A stretch of 5,611 nucleotides of DNA from Hyphomicrobiales bacterium (GTDB lineage Bacteria > Pseudomonadota > Alphaproteobacteria > Rhizobiales > Beijerinckiaceae): positions 1 through 5,611 of the forward strand of contig PXAW01000428.1 of NCBI GenBank assembly GCA_003567055.1, written 5' to 3'. The translations under genes and the position numbers were made by a program. The notes beneath the pieces are model-generated. The model saw only the letters and a list, made by a program, of their open reading frames with translations, searched no databases and was not told the DNA's origin. Shown here piece by piece: positions 1 to 5,611 of the stretch (position 1 is its first letter; the number at the start of each line of letters is the position of its first letter).

Positions 1-2
1 CG

Positions 3-419
3 GGTCCCTTCGTCTCCTCCGGCGCCGAGATCGCGATCTTCGACCAGTATCGCGACCGGCTCGCCATCAAGACGCCGAGCTGGCGCCAGCCGGTGGGCGT
101 TCTGTCGGGCGGCAACCAGCAGAAGATCGTCATCGGCAAATGGCTCTCGATGCAGCCGCGTGTCCTGATCGTGGACGAGCCGACGCGCGGCATTGATGTG
201 GGATCGAAATCCGAGATCCACAACCTTTTGCGCGAACTCGCCGCCCAGGGCTATGCGGTGATCGTGATCAGCTCGGAAATGCCGGAGATCCTGCGCGTCT
301 CCGACAGGATCGTGGCGATGTATCACGGGCGCATCACCCGCGAATTCACCGCTGCGGAGGTCACCGAGGATTCCCTCGTCCAGGCGATTTCCGGTATCGG
401 CGCGCAGGTGGACGCCTGA
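3..419 (+). CDS. Sugar ABC importer ATPase, C-terminal part (RbsA/MglA/XylG type), 5' partial
   Basis: This is the C-terminal 138 residues of the ATPase of a carbohydrate ABC importer, which hydrolyses ATP on the cytoplasmic face of a permease. The frame is open to the left edge, so the start lies outside. The family is about 500 aa with two nucleotide-binding domains; only the end of the second is here, and its Walker A lies upstream. Visible are the signature LSGGNQQK (visible residues 34-41), Walker B VLIVDEPT (54-61), the D-loop RGIDVG (62-67), and SSEMPE (90-95). The last sits where the H-loop histidine is found in canonical ABC ATPases; a Glu here is usual for the second domain of this family. 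The tail [11 protein letters not shown] is also typical. The substrate (ribose, xylose, galactose or other) cannot be read from this fragment. It ends with TGA before a 391-nt gap, and belongs to a different unit from the downstream operon. No permease gene follows directly, which is a common but not universal order. Confidence 0.95.
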   Translation, partial: GPFVSSGAEIAIFDQYRDRLAIKTPSWRQPVGVLSGGNQQKIVIGKWLSMQPRVLIVDEPTRGIDVGSKSEIHNLLRELAAQGYAVIVISSEMPEILRVSDRIVAMYHGRITREFTAAEVTEDSLVQAISGIGAQVDA

Positions 420-568
420 TGCGCGACCGGCGGGCCTTCCTGATGCATGGACGCCGCGCTGGGTGAGGCTACATGTCAGCGTTTGAAACCGGACGGTGTT
501 CATGTAACGCGTTGCGCCGTGCTGATCGATGAACAAGTAAAATCATTCGCATCCGTGATCGTCGTCAT

Positions 569-584
569 CGGTGAATATTCTCCG
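569..584. repeat. 16-bp imperfect palindrome, possible operator
   Basis: CGGTGAATATTCTCCG is a dyad around 576/577, with the perfect core GAATATTC, CGG/CCG ends and one T/T mismatch. Dyads of this size often bind dimeric regulators. It lies about 230 nt before the first operon gene, further than a typical repressor site. No regulator gene is in the window, so the role is unknown and chance is possible. Confidence 0.25.
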
Positions 585-661
585 GCGATCTGTATGACGA
601 CACTCGCCGAAAATTTCGAATTCCGGTTGGGTTTTGTCCTTTCGATAAGCCGTTGAATAAT

Positions 662-688
662 TTGTATCAATTTTTAATTGGTTGTATC
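662..688 (+). repeat. Two TTGTATC direct repeats 20 bp apart flanking a small dyad
   Basis: TTGTATC occurs at 662-668 and 682-688, exactly 20 bp apart, about two helical turns, so both copies face the same side of the DNA. Between them is a small dyad, CAATT (668-672) and AATTG (676-680) around TTT. The block sits just upstream of the weak -10 candidate at 696-701, where an activator or repressor could bind. AT-rich DNA yields such repeats by chance fairly easily, so the support is modest. Confidence 0.3.
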
Positions 689-724
689 GGGTATGTATTA
701 TTTCTGATTGAATTCGATTTTTGA

Positions 725-746
725 TTGCGTGAAAGTTTGAACGCAA
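725..746. repeat. Inverted repeat TTGCGT-N10-ACGCAA, possible operator or leader hairpin
   Basis: Perfect 6-bp arms TTGCGT (725-730) and ACGCAA (741-746) are separated by 10 nt, giving a 22-bp two-half-site element downstream of the AT-rich tract and 64 nt before the first operon start codon. As DNA it resembles a dimer-binding operator. As RNA the stem is short with a loose loop, so it is not terminator-like. No cognate regulator is visible. Confidence 0.3.
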
Positions 747-797
747 CGGATATCGTCGTGGTCATTGTTCTTCATGACTGTGGCACTTCCCGGATGC

Positions 798-804
798 GGA
801 GGAA
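798..804 (+). promoter_or_regulatory. Ribosome binding site of the 335-aa gene
   Basis: GGAGGAA is a strong Shine-Dalgarno match ending 6 nt before the ATG at 811, and it fixes that start for a gene with no recognised homologue. Confidence 0.8.
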
Positions 805-810
805 GCTTTC

Positions 811-1818
811 ATGCCAAAAAGAATCTTCGATTTATACTGCAACGAAGCCTGGGGAGAATCTCGTAATCGGGAGGTCGATGCCGTAATCGATTGGTATAAC
901 GCTCCGGGATCACAAAATCTGACGGTCAATTTCTGGATCGATGCCGATACCGAGAGCGCATTGACGGTTGCCACCTGGGTGATCATGCGCTTGCGGATGC
1001 AGAAGAATCGCCAGCTCAACGATCCGCAATTCTGTATTCTTCCCGCATGCACGCTCAGCGAAAGCAGTCTCGACCTGATTTCGGGGCTTGATATCCGGCT
1101 CCCGCAATTGCGCTTCATGCCACGCGCCCGCGCCCTCGGAGATTTCGCCGAGCCATTCGCCTTCATCGAACATGCCGGCGCGGAGGCGCGTCGGCACATG
1201 CTCAATGTTTTCGGATTATTTCTCTGCGAAGAGCCCGATCAGCAATTGCCGTTGTTGATCGAAGCATTCGACAACGCCGATCCGGAATCGCCGGTGCCTT
1301 GTGTCGAAGTCCCGTTCGAAGCGCCCGTCGCGGACGCAGCCGCCCTTTGCGATGCGATCAGCGCGCTTTGGCACGCCGAGCCGGGCCTGACGGGCACGCT
1401 GGATGCCGTCCGGGGCGGCTTCGTCAAGCGTTTCTACCAGCTCAAGGAATTGTGGCATTTGTCCCTGCTGGAGGACGCCGCGCTGACGCCAGACCAGATT
1501 GGCGAGGCTCTTGGCCCGGCGCCTGCGCAAGGGGGTGTGCAAGCGGGTGGCCACGGTTGTGGCGACGTGATCGCCGCCTTCGATGCTGCGTTCCTCGCAC
1601 GCCATGCGAGCGCCGCGAATTATGCGGGCTGGCGCCCCCGCAAAGCCGCATCCGTGCTGGCATTCGATCTCGATTCGATCGCCGATTCCCATGAATGCCA
1701 GTCCCCGGTCTTCATCAACGGCCAGTGGCTGGTGGACCGTGCGACGCTGTCACATGCCGAAGCCGATGTATCTCTACACGCAGGGGCCGAACCGACGGCA
1801 GCCGGGCAGGAGGAATAA
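811..1818 (+). CDS. Unrecognised 335-aa protein, first gene of the operon
   Basis: I do not recognise this family. The start is supported by a strong ribosome binding site and the frame is open for 335 codons. The protein looks soluble, with no signal peptide or membrane segment. The first ~110 residues read like an alpha/beta fold: a strand near 37-44 (LTVNFWID), a helix near 47-65, then a strand near 73-80 containing C75 and C80 as C-x4-C. A second half (about 170-235) looks helical. A Gly/Ala/Gln-rich linker (about 237-250) precedes a C-terminal segment with LAFDLD (283-288) and FINGQWLVD. Eight cysteines (10, 75, 80, 139, 164, 180, 250, 296) are scattered without a clear metal motif. It ends 4 nt before the radical SAM gene, whose ribosome binding site lies inside its last codons, so the two are probably co-translated. 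It could be a partner, substrate carrier or unusual precursor for that enzyme; this is inference from position only. Confidence 0.85.
   Translation: MPKRIFDLYCNEAWGESRNREVDAVIDWYNAPGSQNLTVNFWIDADTESALTVATWVIMRLRMQKNRQLNDPQFCILPACTLSESSLDLISGLDIRLPQLRFMPRARALGDFAEPFAFIEHAGAEARRHMLNVFGLFLCEEPDQQLPLLIEAFDNADPESPVPCVEVPFEAPVADAAALCDAISALWHAEPGLTGTLDAVRGGFVKRFYQLKELWHLSLLEDAALTPDQIGEALGPAPAQGGVQAGGHGCGDVIAAFDAAFLARHASAANYAGWRPRKAASVLAFDLDSIADSHECQSPVFINGQWLVDRATLSHAEADVSLHAGAEPTAAGQEE
1808..1814 (+). promoter_or_regulatory. Ribosome binding site of the radical SAM gene
   Basis: AGGAGGA ends 8 nt before the ATG at 1823 and overlaps the last codons of the preceding gene. It selects 1823 over upstream in-frame ATGs such as 1583, which would lie deep inside the 335-aa gene. 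Confidence 0.85.
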
Positions 1819-1822
1819 GCCG

Positions 1823-3574
1823 ATGTCAGTTCACCACACGGACAACGCGCAGCTGCGCGCATCACAGCCCGATGGTCTCGACGTGATGCTGCTCAAGATG
1901 CCCAATCACAATATGGACTACCCGCATCTGGCGACCCCCACGCTGACTGCGGCCCTGCGAAAGCGCCTGTTCACGGTGGCGCAGAAAGACGTGAACCTCC
2001 TGCTGCGTGACCATCTCCTGAGCGAGGCGGTGTTGAAATCCCTGACGCATGAGTATCTGCCGGCATTGGGGCGCGCCCTGATCGATGAGCCAGCGACATT
2101 CGAGCGGATTCGCGATGCGCTGACATATCTGCGTTATCTCGGGGACACGCTCGGCTTCGCCCGCCTCGAACAGATCAAGCAACGCATGCAGGCGCGTGAT
2201 TACGACGCGATATTGAGTGATCCCGAGGACGCGCAAATCCTGCAACTGGTTTTCGTCATTACAGGATTGTTGCATTCGATCATCGATCTCGCACTCAGGC
2301 ATCGGGATCTGGATCTTCCTGTCGCCAATCCCGTCATGGCCTTTCTGGAGGGGTTTGCCGACGAGGTTGCTGCGCGCAACCCGCGTATCGTCGCCTTTTC
2401 CGTCATACAGATACAGCGTCAGGCGACAATCCTGTTTGCCCAGATGCTCAAGGCGCGCTTCTCGCCCGTGATCCTGGTCGGCGGGCCCGATGTCTCGACT
2501 TTCAAGGAAGAATATCTGATTGCATGTGATGCGATTGATTTCGGATTCTTGAAAGAATCCGAGGTGACGCTTACTGAATTCATGTCAGGGCAATCACCCG
2601 ATAATCTCGACGGGATAATCTATCGTGATGCGGATGGAGAGATCGTTACACGCGAGGCGAAATATAATCGTACACAATCTGTCTTCCGCCCTGATTTCGA
2701 CGATTTTGATCTGGATAAATATTTGTTGCCAACACTACCGCTTTCGACCTCGCGCGGCTGCGCGTTCGCGAAGTGCACATTCTGCAATCATTACAAGACT
2801 TATTCGGGCTATTACAGCAATGACGCGAAGAGCACTGTGGACAATATCGTTTATCTTTCGGAGAGATACGGCACCAGGTTCTTCCATTTTGTCGATGACA
2901 TGCTCGAGATCAATGAGGGCTCGGCGATCGCCGAAGAGCTCATCCGCCGGGATGTGGACGTCAATATTCTGACCTATGCGCGTTTCGAGCCCGGATTCCG
3001 TGATCCGGCCATCCTCGAACTCTGGAGCCGTGCCGGGATACGCGTGATCGAATGGGGCCTCGAATCGGCTTCGCAGAAAGTACTCCGGAAAATGATCAAG
3101 GGCATTTCGATCCGGCAGGTTCAAAACATCCTCGATATCAGTACGGAGCACGGCATCGTCAACAAGCTGATGCTGTTTCACAATTATCCCGGTGAGACTG
3201 CGGACGACCTGCGGGAGACCGTGGATTTCCTCAAGATCAACACTCTGCAGAAGACCGTGCGTCCGTTCTTTACCGTGCGCGGCAAGCTGGAATTGCGCCT
3301 CTTCACGCCGCTCGAAGTCGATTCACGCGACCGCGCCGGCTCGCCCTTCGTGAAGCGATACGAACGCTCCAGCAGTTTCGATTCGCTCCTTGGTTATGCC
3401 GATCAACCCGATTACCCGGAAAAGGCACGCTATATCGAAGTCTTCATCGACGAGATGTCGAAATATCTGACCGAGCGCAATATCTACTCCACCAACGACG
3501 AAAACATGTCGCTCGATCTCGTCGTGCTCGACAGCCAGCGCCGCGGCGTCCAGCCCGCAATACACGTGATGTGA
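1823..3574 (+). CDS. B12-binding-type radical SAM enzyme, 583 aa
   Basis: This cytoplasmic [4Fe-4S] enzyme cleaves SAM reductively to a 5'-deoxyadenosyl radical. The N-terminal region (about 20-260) matches the cobalamin-binding layout of this class: an opening strand VMLLKMP followed by a Pro/Leu-rich segment, then IVAFSVIQIQ and VILVGGPD (216-223), a Rossmann-like pattern, and FLKESE (242-247) where many relatives have a Gly-Glu-rich turn. The radical SAM domain (about 305-510) has the cluster cysteines C313, C318 and C321 in SRGCAFAKCTFC, then FVDDM (356-360), EWGLESASQKVL (410-421) and NYPGET (454-459), all typical. The cysteine spacing is C-x4-C-x2-C, not the usual C-x3-C-x2-C. About 110 C-terminal residues are unassigned. 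Relatives include C-methyltransferases of natural products and RiPPs, but others of this class do not methylate, so the reaction and substrate are unknown. It overlaps the next gene by 4 nt. The middle (2521-2760) is AT-richer, about 47% GC by hand count. Confidence 0.9.
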   Translation: MSVHHTDNAQLRASQPDGLDVMLLKMPNHNMDYPHLATPTLTAALRKRLFTVAQKDVNLLLRDHLLSEAVLKSLTHEYLPALGRALIDEPATFERIRDALTYLRYLGDTLGFARLEQIKQRMQARDYDAILSDPEDAQILQLVFVITGLLHSIIDLALRHRDLDLPVANPVMAFLEGFADEVAARNPRIVAFSVIQIQRQATILFAQMLKARFSPVILVGGPDVSTFKEEYLIACDAIDFGFLKESEVTLTEFMSGQSPDNLDGIIYRDADGEIVTREAKYNRTQSVFRPDFDDFDLDKYLLPTLPLSTSRGCAFAKCTFCNHYKTYSGYYSNDAKSTVDNIVYLSERYGTRFFHFVDDMLEINEGSAIAEELIRRDVDVNILTYARFEPGFRDPAILELWSRAGIRVIEWGLESASQKVLRKMIKGISIRQVQNILDISTEHGIVNKLMLFHNYPGETADDLRETVDFLKINTLQKTVRPFFTVRGKLELRLFTPLEVDSRDRAGSPFVKRYERSSSFDSLLGYADQPDYPEKARYIEVFIDEMSKYLTERNIYSTNDENMSLDLVVLDSQRRGVQPAIHVM

Positions 3575-4551
3575 CGCGCATGGCGTTTCTGGATGGCAAG
3601 CCCGTTGCCGGGCGCGGGGCCGGCATCGCCACATTCGCAGGTATCGACTGGGTGACCGATCCGACCGGCGCGCAGATTGCCGTACTGGGGGTCCCTTTCG
3701 ACGCGGGAGGCGCCGTGCGTGTCGGCGCGCGCCAGGGGCCGGCGGCGATCCGCCGGGCTTCAATGGCGAGCCTGCGGCCTTCTCATCGCAACGGGCGTGT
3801 GCCGACGCGAGCGTGCCGATGCATCGACATGGGCGATGTCGCGCTGATCAACGAATTGCCGGATGTCAGCCGCAGGCTGGTCGAGGATGAGGCGTTCAGA
3901 TGCCTTGATGCCGGGGCGCGCGTGCTGGCGCTCGGCGGAGATCACGCAACGACGCTCCCCCTGCTTCGCGCCGCGCGCCGGGCAACGGGTGTGCCACTGG
4001 CCCTGGTACATTTCGATGCGCATCAGGATGTCGTCGAAAGCTATTACGGCGGAGCGGTGCGCTACAATAACGGCACCGTGTTCTCCCGGGCCGTGGAGGA
4101 GGGGCTGGTCGACCCGCAGCGCTCGATTCAGATGGGCATGAACGGAACGGTCTTTCCCGGAATGCGTCCCGAGGATTCCCGCGCTCTCGGCTTCACCGTC
4201 ATCGAGGCCGACGCACTGGTTGCGATGGCGCCGGACAGCCTCGCGCAACGGGTTTTCGCGATCACAGCGGGCGCTCCGGCCTATCTCAGTTTCGATCTCG
4301 ACGTGTTCGACGTATCGGTGGCACCGGGGACCGGTGCGCCGGAAGCGGGCGGCTTGCTGGCGCGCGAGGGGCTGGCATTCCTGCGCGCGCTGGACGGCCT
4401 GCCGCTGGTCGGCGCCGATGTCGTTGAAATGAATCCGCTCTTCGATAGCGCCGACATCACCGCCATCCTCGCCGCGAATGTCGCATTCGAATTGTTGACA
4501 CTCTTGAGTGCAGCCACAGGAGAGGGCCATGAGCAGCACAGCACATCGTGA
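3571..4551 (+). CDS. Agmatinase/arginase-family ureohydrolase, 326 aa, catalytic-site His replaced by Asn
   Basis: Ureohydrolases use two Mn ions to hydrolyse a guanidino group to an amine plus urea, as in agmatine to putrescine or arginine to ornithine. The length fits agmatinases (about 305-320 aa). Visible are the N-terminal VLGVPFD and GARQGPAAIR, LGGDH (His125), DAHQD (Asp149, His151, Asp153), SFDLDVFD (Asp242, Asp244), APGTGAPEAGG and DVVEM (Glu286); all expected metal ligands are present. The oddity is YNNGTVF at 165-171: the family has HGT here, with the His equivalent to human arginase His141, and this protein has Asn167. The substrate is therefore uncertain: a guanidino intermediate of this operon is more likely than free agmatine, and peptide-arginine hydrolases such as OspR are precedents. 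The start is GTG at 3571, whose GTGA overlaps the previous stop; ATG at 3580 is an alternative. No Shine-Dalgarno is visible, so translation is probably coupled. Confidence 0.92.
   Translation: MTRMAFLDGKPVAGRGAGIATFAGIDWVTDPTGAQIAVLGVPFDAGGAVRVGARQGPAAIRRASMASLRPSHRNGRVPTRACRCIDMGDVALINELPDVSRRLVEDEAFRCLDAGARVLALGGDHATTLPLLRAARRATGVPLALVHFDAHQDVVESYYGGAVRYNNGTVFSRAVEEGLVDPQRSIQMGMNGTVFPGMRPEDSRALGFTVIEADALVAMAPDSLAQRVFAITAGAPAYLSFDLDVFDVSVAPGTGAPEAGGLLAREGLAFLRALDGLPLVGADVVEMNPLFDSADITAILAANVAFELLTLLSAATGEGHEQHSTS
4518..4525 (+). promoter_or_regulatory. Ribosome binding site of the methyltransferase gene
   Basis: AGGAGAGG lies inside the ureohydrolase gene, its AGGAG core ending 6 nt before the ATG at 4529. 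It supports 4529 over the in-frame GTG at 4508, which has no comparable site. Confidence 0.75.
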
Positions 4552-5227
4552 TGCCGACGCGATCGATATCTGGAACGAACTCTATGATCCGGATGATGCC
4601 GCGATCTGGGGCGATGATCCGGCGGCCTTAGTCACCGAGGATGTCGCCGCCTTGTGGCGCCGGGACGCGGCCCGTGACATCCTCGTGATACCTTCCGGAG
4701 ACGGACGCAATGTGCGTTCCCTGCTGGAGGAATTTCCCGGAATCCTGTGTGCCGATACATCACAGCGGGCGCTCGCGCGGCTGCGCCGGATGATGTTGCA
4801 GCAGGGCCGGGCAGAGCCGCAGACTCGGATCTGCGACGTTTATGCTCCGGACGCACTCGGCATGTCTTTCGATTCGATCCTGTGCTGGGATCTTCTGAGT
4901 CATCTCGACTCGCCGCGTGTGGCGATCGCCGGATTGCTGCGCTGCCTGCGGCCCGGCGGCTCCCTCGTCGTCAACTTCTTTGCCGATGACGATCCCTCGA
5001 TCATCGACGACCGCAGCACGAAGATCGGGCCGAAGCTCTATCGCAACGATCACGACATCTGTTACCAGCTCTACGATGAGACGGATGCCCGGGCCGTCGT
5101 GGAGGGCCTCGATCCGCTCGATATCGATCTGCGAAAGATCTCCTGGTGGGAGGATCCCCATCCCGGTTATCGCCCGTACCGCCATATGCATCGCGGGCTG
5201 GCGATGATCCTGCGTGCGCGATCGTAG
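4529..5227 (+). CDS. Class I SAM-dependent methyltransferase, 232 aa
   Basis: This Rossmann-fold enzyme transfers a methyl group from SAM to an unknown acceptor. Motif I is ILVIPSGDGRN (51-61), the SAM-binding glycine loop with Ser56 in place of the more common Cys or Gly. The acidic end of the second strand is Asp76 (ILCAD), which should bind the SAM ribose. ICD (101-103), FDSILCWDLLSHL (114-126) and LRPGGSLVV (140-148) match motifs II-IV and the following strand of the Methyltransf_11/25-like group. The C-terminal third is charged and aromatic-rich (WWEDPHP, YRPYRHMHRG) and may shape the substrate pocket; it is not assigned to a family. The gene overlaps the ureohydrolase by 23 nt in another frame and lies 4 nt before the transporter. 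N-, O- and C-methylation cannot be told apart. The methyltransferase call is secure and its place in the pathway is inferred from context. Confidence 0.88.
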   Translation: MSSTAHRDADAIDIWNELYDPDDAAIWGDDPAALVTEDVAALWRRDAARDILVIPSGDGRNVRSLLEEFPGILCADTSQRALARLRRMMLQQGRAEPQTRICDVYAPDALGMSFDSILCWDLLSHLDSPRVAIAGLLRCLRPGGSLVVNFFADDDPSIIDDRSTKIGPKLYRNDHDICYQLYDETDARAVVEGLDPLDIDLRKISWWEDPHPGYRPYRHMHRGLAMILRARS

Positions 5228-5231
5228 CGCC

Positions 5232-5611
5232 GTGTCCGCTCTGGTCTCCATATCCGCTCTGGCCCGTGGCGGTCGCCTCATCGTGTTCGCCTTTGCGGTG
5301 ATGACGGCGCTCAAGGAAGTCCTGACCGGATCACTGGTGCGTAATCACGATCCGCTGCTTCTCGTGCTCGTCGCATTCGCCTGTTCGACCGCGCTGTTTG
5401 CTTTGCTGCGCCACAAGGGCAGCCCGGGGGGGCGTGTGCGGCTGCGCGATCATGCCGTGCCGCTGCTGGCGCTCAACCTGACGACCGTGCTGGGGTGGGG
5501 GACGGTCTATTACGCGCTGCAATTCCTGGCCCCTGCCGTCGTTGCAACCCTCGCTGTAGCGACGCTCCCCCTGTTTTCGACGCTGCTGTACCGGCTGACC
5601 ACGGGTGCGCA
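5232..5611 (+). CDS. EamA/DMT-type membrane transporter, 3' partial
   Basis: The frame opens at GTG 5232, 4 nt after the methyltransferase stop, and runs off the window after about 126 codons without a stop. It is hydrophobic, with three likely membrane segments visible: near residues 17-35 (LIVFAFAVMTALKEVLTG), 43-59 (LLLVLVAFACSTALFAL) and 81-118 (a leucine/valine-rich stretch with WGTVYYALQFLAP). The last, WGTVYYALQFLAPAVVATL, followed by LPLFSTLLYRL, closely resembles the EamA core, in which a small helix packs beside helix 3 and members often read like WPLxFAALKYTSPSxAAL. The whole family is about 290-310 aa with ten helices; the remainder lies past the edge. DMT transporters move amino acids, amines or metabolites, usually as exporters. 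Placed at the end of this operon, it most plausibly exports the product. The start has no clear Shine-Dalgarno, and an in-frame ATG at 5301 is too far into the first helix to be likely. Confidence 0.8.
   Translation, partial: MSALVSISALARGGRLIVFAFAVMTALKEVLTGSLVRNHDPLLLVLVAFACSTALFALLRHKGSPGGRVRLRDHAVPLLALNLTTVLGWGTVYYALQFLAPAVVATLAVATLPLFSTLLYRLTTGA

Larger units (their letters stand above)
420..810 (+). promoter_or_regulatory. Intergenic region, probable promoter/leader of the downstream five-gene operon
   Basis: These 391 nt lie between the ABC ATPase stop and the first gene of the next operon. I see no convincing coding sequence, no clear rho-independent terminator (no GC stem followed by a T-run) and no B12-box-like riboswitch core. 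The part around 650-730 is strongly AT-rich (about 25% GC at 661-720 by hand count), as expected of a promoter region. A weak -10 candidate TATTAT lies at 696-701, with only a poor -35 match (TTAATT, 674-679, 16-nt spacer), so the promoter position is a guess. Several short dyads and a direct repeat, listed separately, may bind regulators. Because all downstream genes are tightly packed, this is the most likely place for transcription of the whole operon to start. Confidence 0.5.

Noticed and set aside
608..623. CGAAA-A-TTTCG with overlapping TTCGAA/GAATTC palindromes as a terminator of the ABC gene
   Set aside because: The stem is short and AT-rich and is not followed by a T-run.
447..656. 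Open frame of 69 codons in the intergenic region, a possible precursor peptide
   Set aside because: No Shine-Dalgarno before the ATG, no leader-like or core-like pattern, no family resemblance, and it ends inside the AT-rich control region.
420..810. Cobalamin riboswitch before a B12-type radical SAM operon
   Set aside because: I could find no B12-box-like core or long structured stem by eye; a covariance-model search would settle it.
1216..1692. Minus-strand open frame inside the 335-aa gene
   Set aside because: The forward frame has a strong ribosome binding site and fits the operon; the reverse product is Arg/Gly-rich with no domain.
1583..1822. Upstream in-frame ATG giving an 80-residue longer radical SAM protein
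   Set aside because: It would overlap the preceding gene by 236 nt, and its extra residues are low-complexity and atypical, whereas 1823 has an excellent ribosome binding site.
3760..4539. Long minus-strand open frame (259 codons) across the ureohydrolase gene
   Set aside because: It is opposite a gene with all family motifs, its protein has no recognisable domain, and high-GC genes often give such antisense frames.

Overview
The window reads as a high-GC proteobacterial chromosome segment, most likely alphaproteobacterial. This rests on GC-rich coding sequence, GTG starts alongside ATG, Shine-Dalgarno sites and tightly packed same-strand genes; the taxonomic call is an inference. All genes are on the + strand.

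Layout: (1) Positions 3-419 hold the C-terminal end of a two-domain sugar ABC importer ATPase (RbsA/MglA/XylG type), cut by the window edge. (2) Positions 420-810 hold no convincing gene. Part of this gap is very AT-rich (about 25% GC at 661-720 by hand count) and carries several short repeats that could be operators. (3) From 811 to the window end run five closely packed genes: an unrecognised 335-aa protein (811-1818), a B12-binding-type radical SAM enzyme (1823-3574), an agmatinase/arginase-family ureohydrolase (3571-4551), a class I SAM-dependent methyltransferase (4529-5227) and the start of an EamA/DMT-type membrane transporter (5232 to the edge). Spacings are 4 nt, a 4-nt overlap, a 23-nt overlap and 4 nt, so this is almost certainly one operon expressed from the 420-810 region.

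How the genes may work together (inference): radical SAM chemistry, hydrolysis of a guanidino group, a methyl transfer and a DMT-type permease together look like a small pathway that makes and exports a modified, probably arginine- or guanidine-derived, metabolite or peptide. No precursor peptide, NRPS/PKS or amino-acid ligase is visible, so the scaffold is unknown. The unknown first gene is the best candidate for a pathway-specific partner. Two details make the enzymes unusual: the radical SAM cluster motif is C-x4-C-x2-C instead of C-x3-C-x2-C, and the ureohydrolase has Asn where the family has its catalytic His, while all metal ligands remain.
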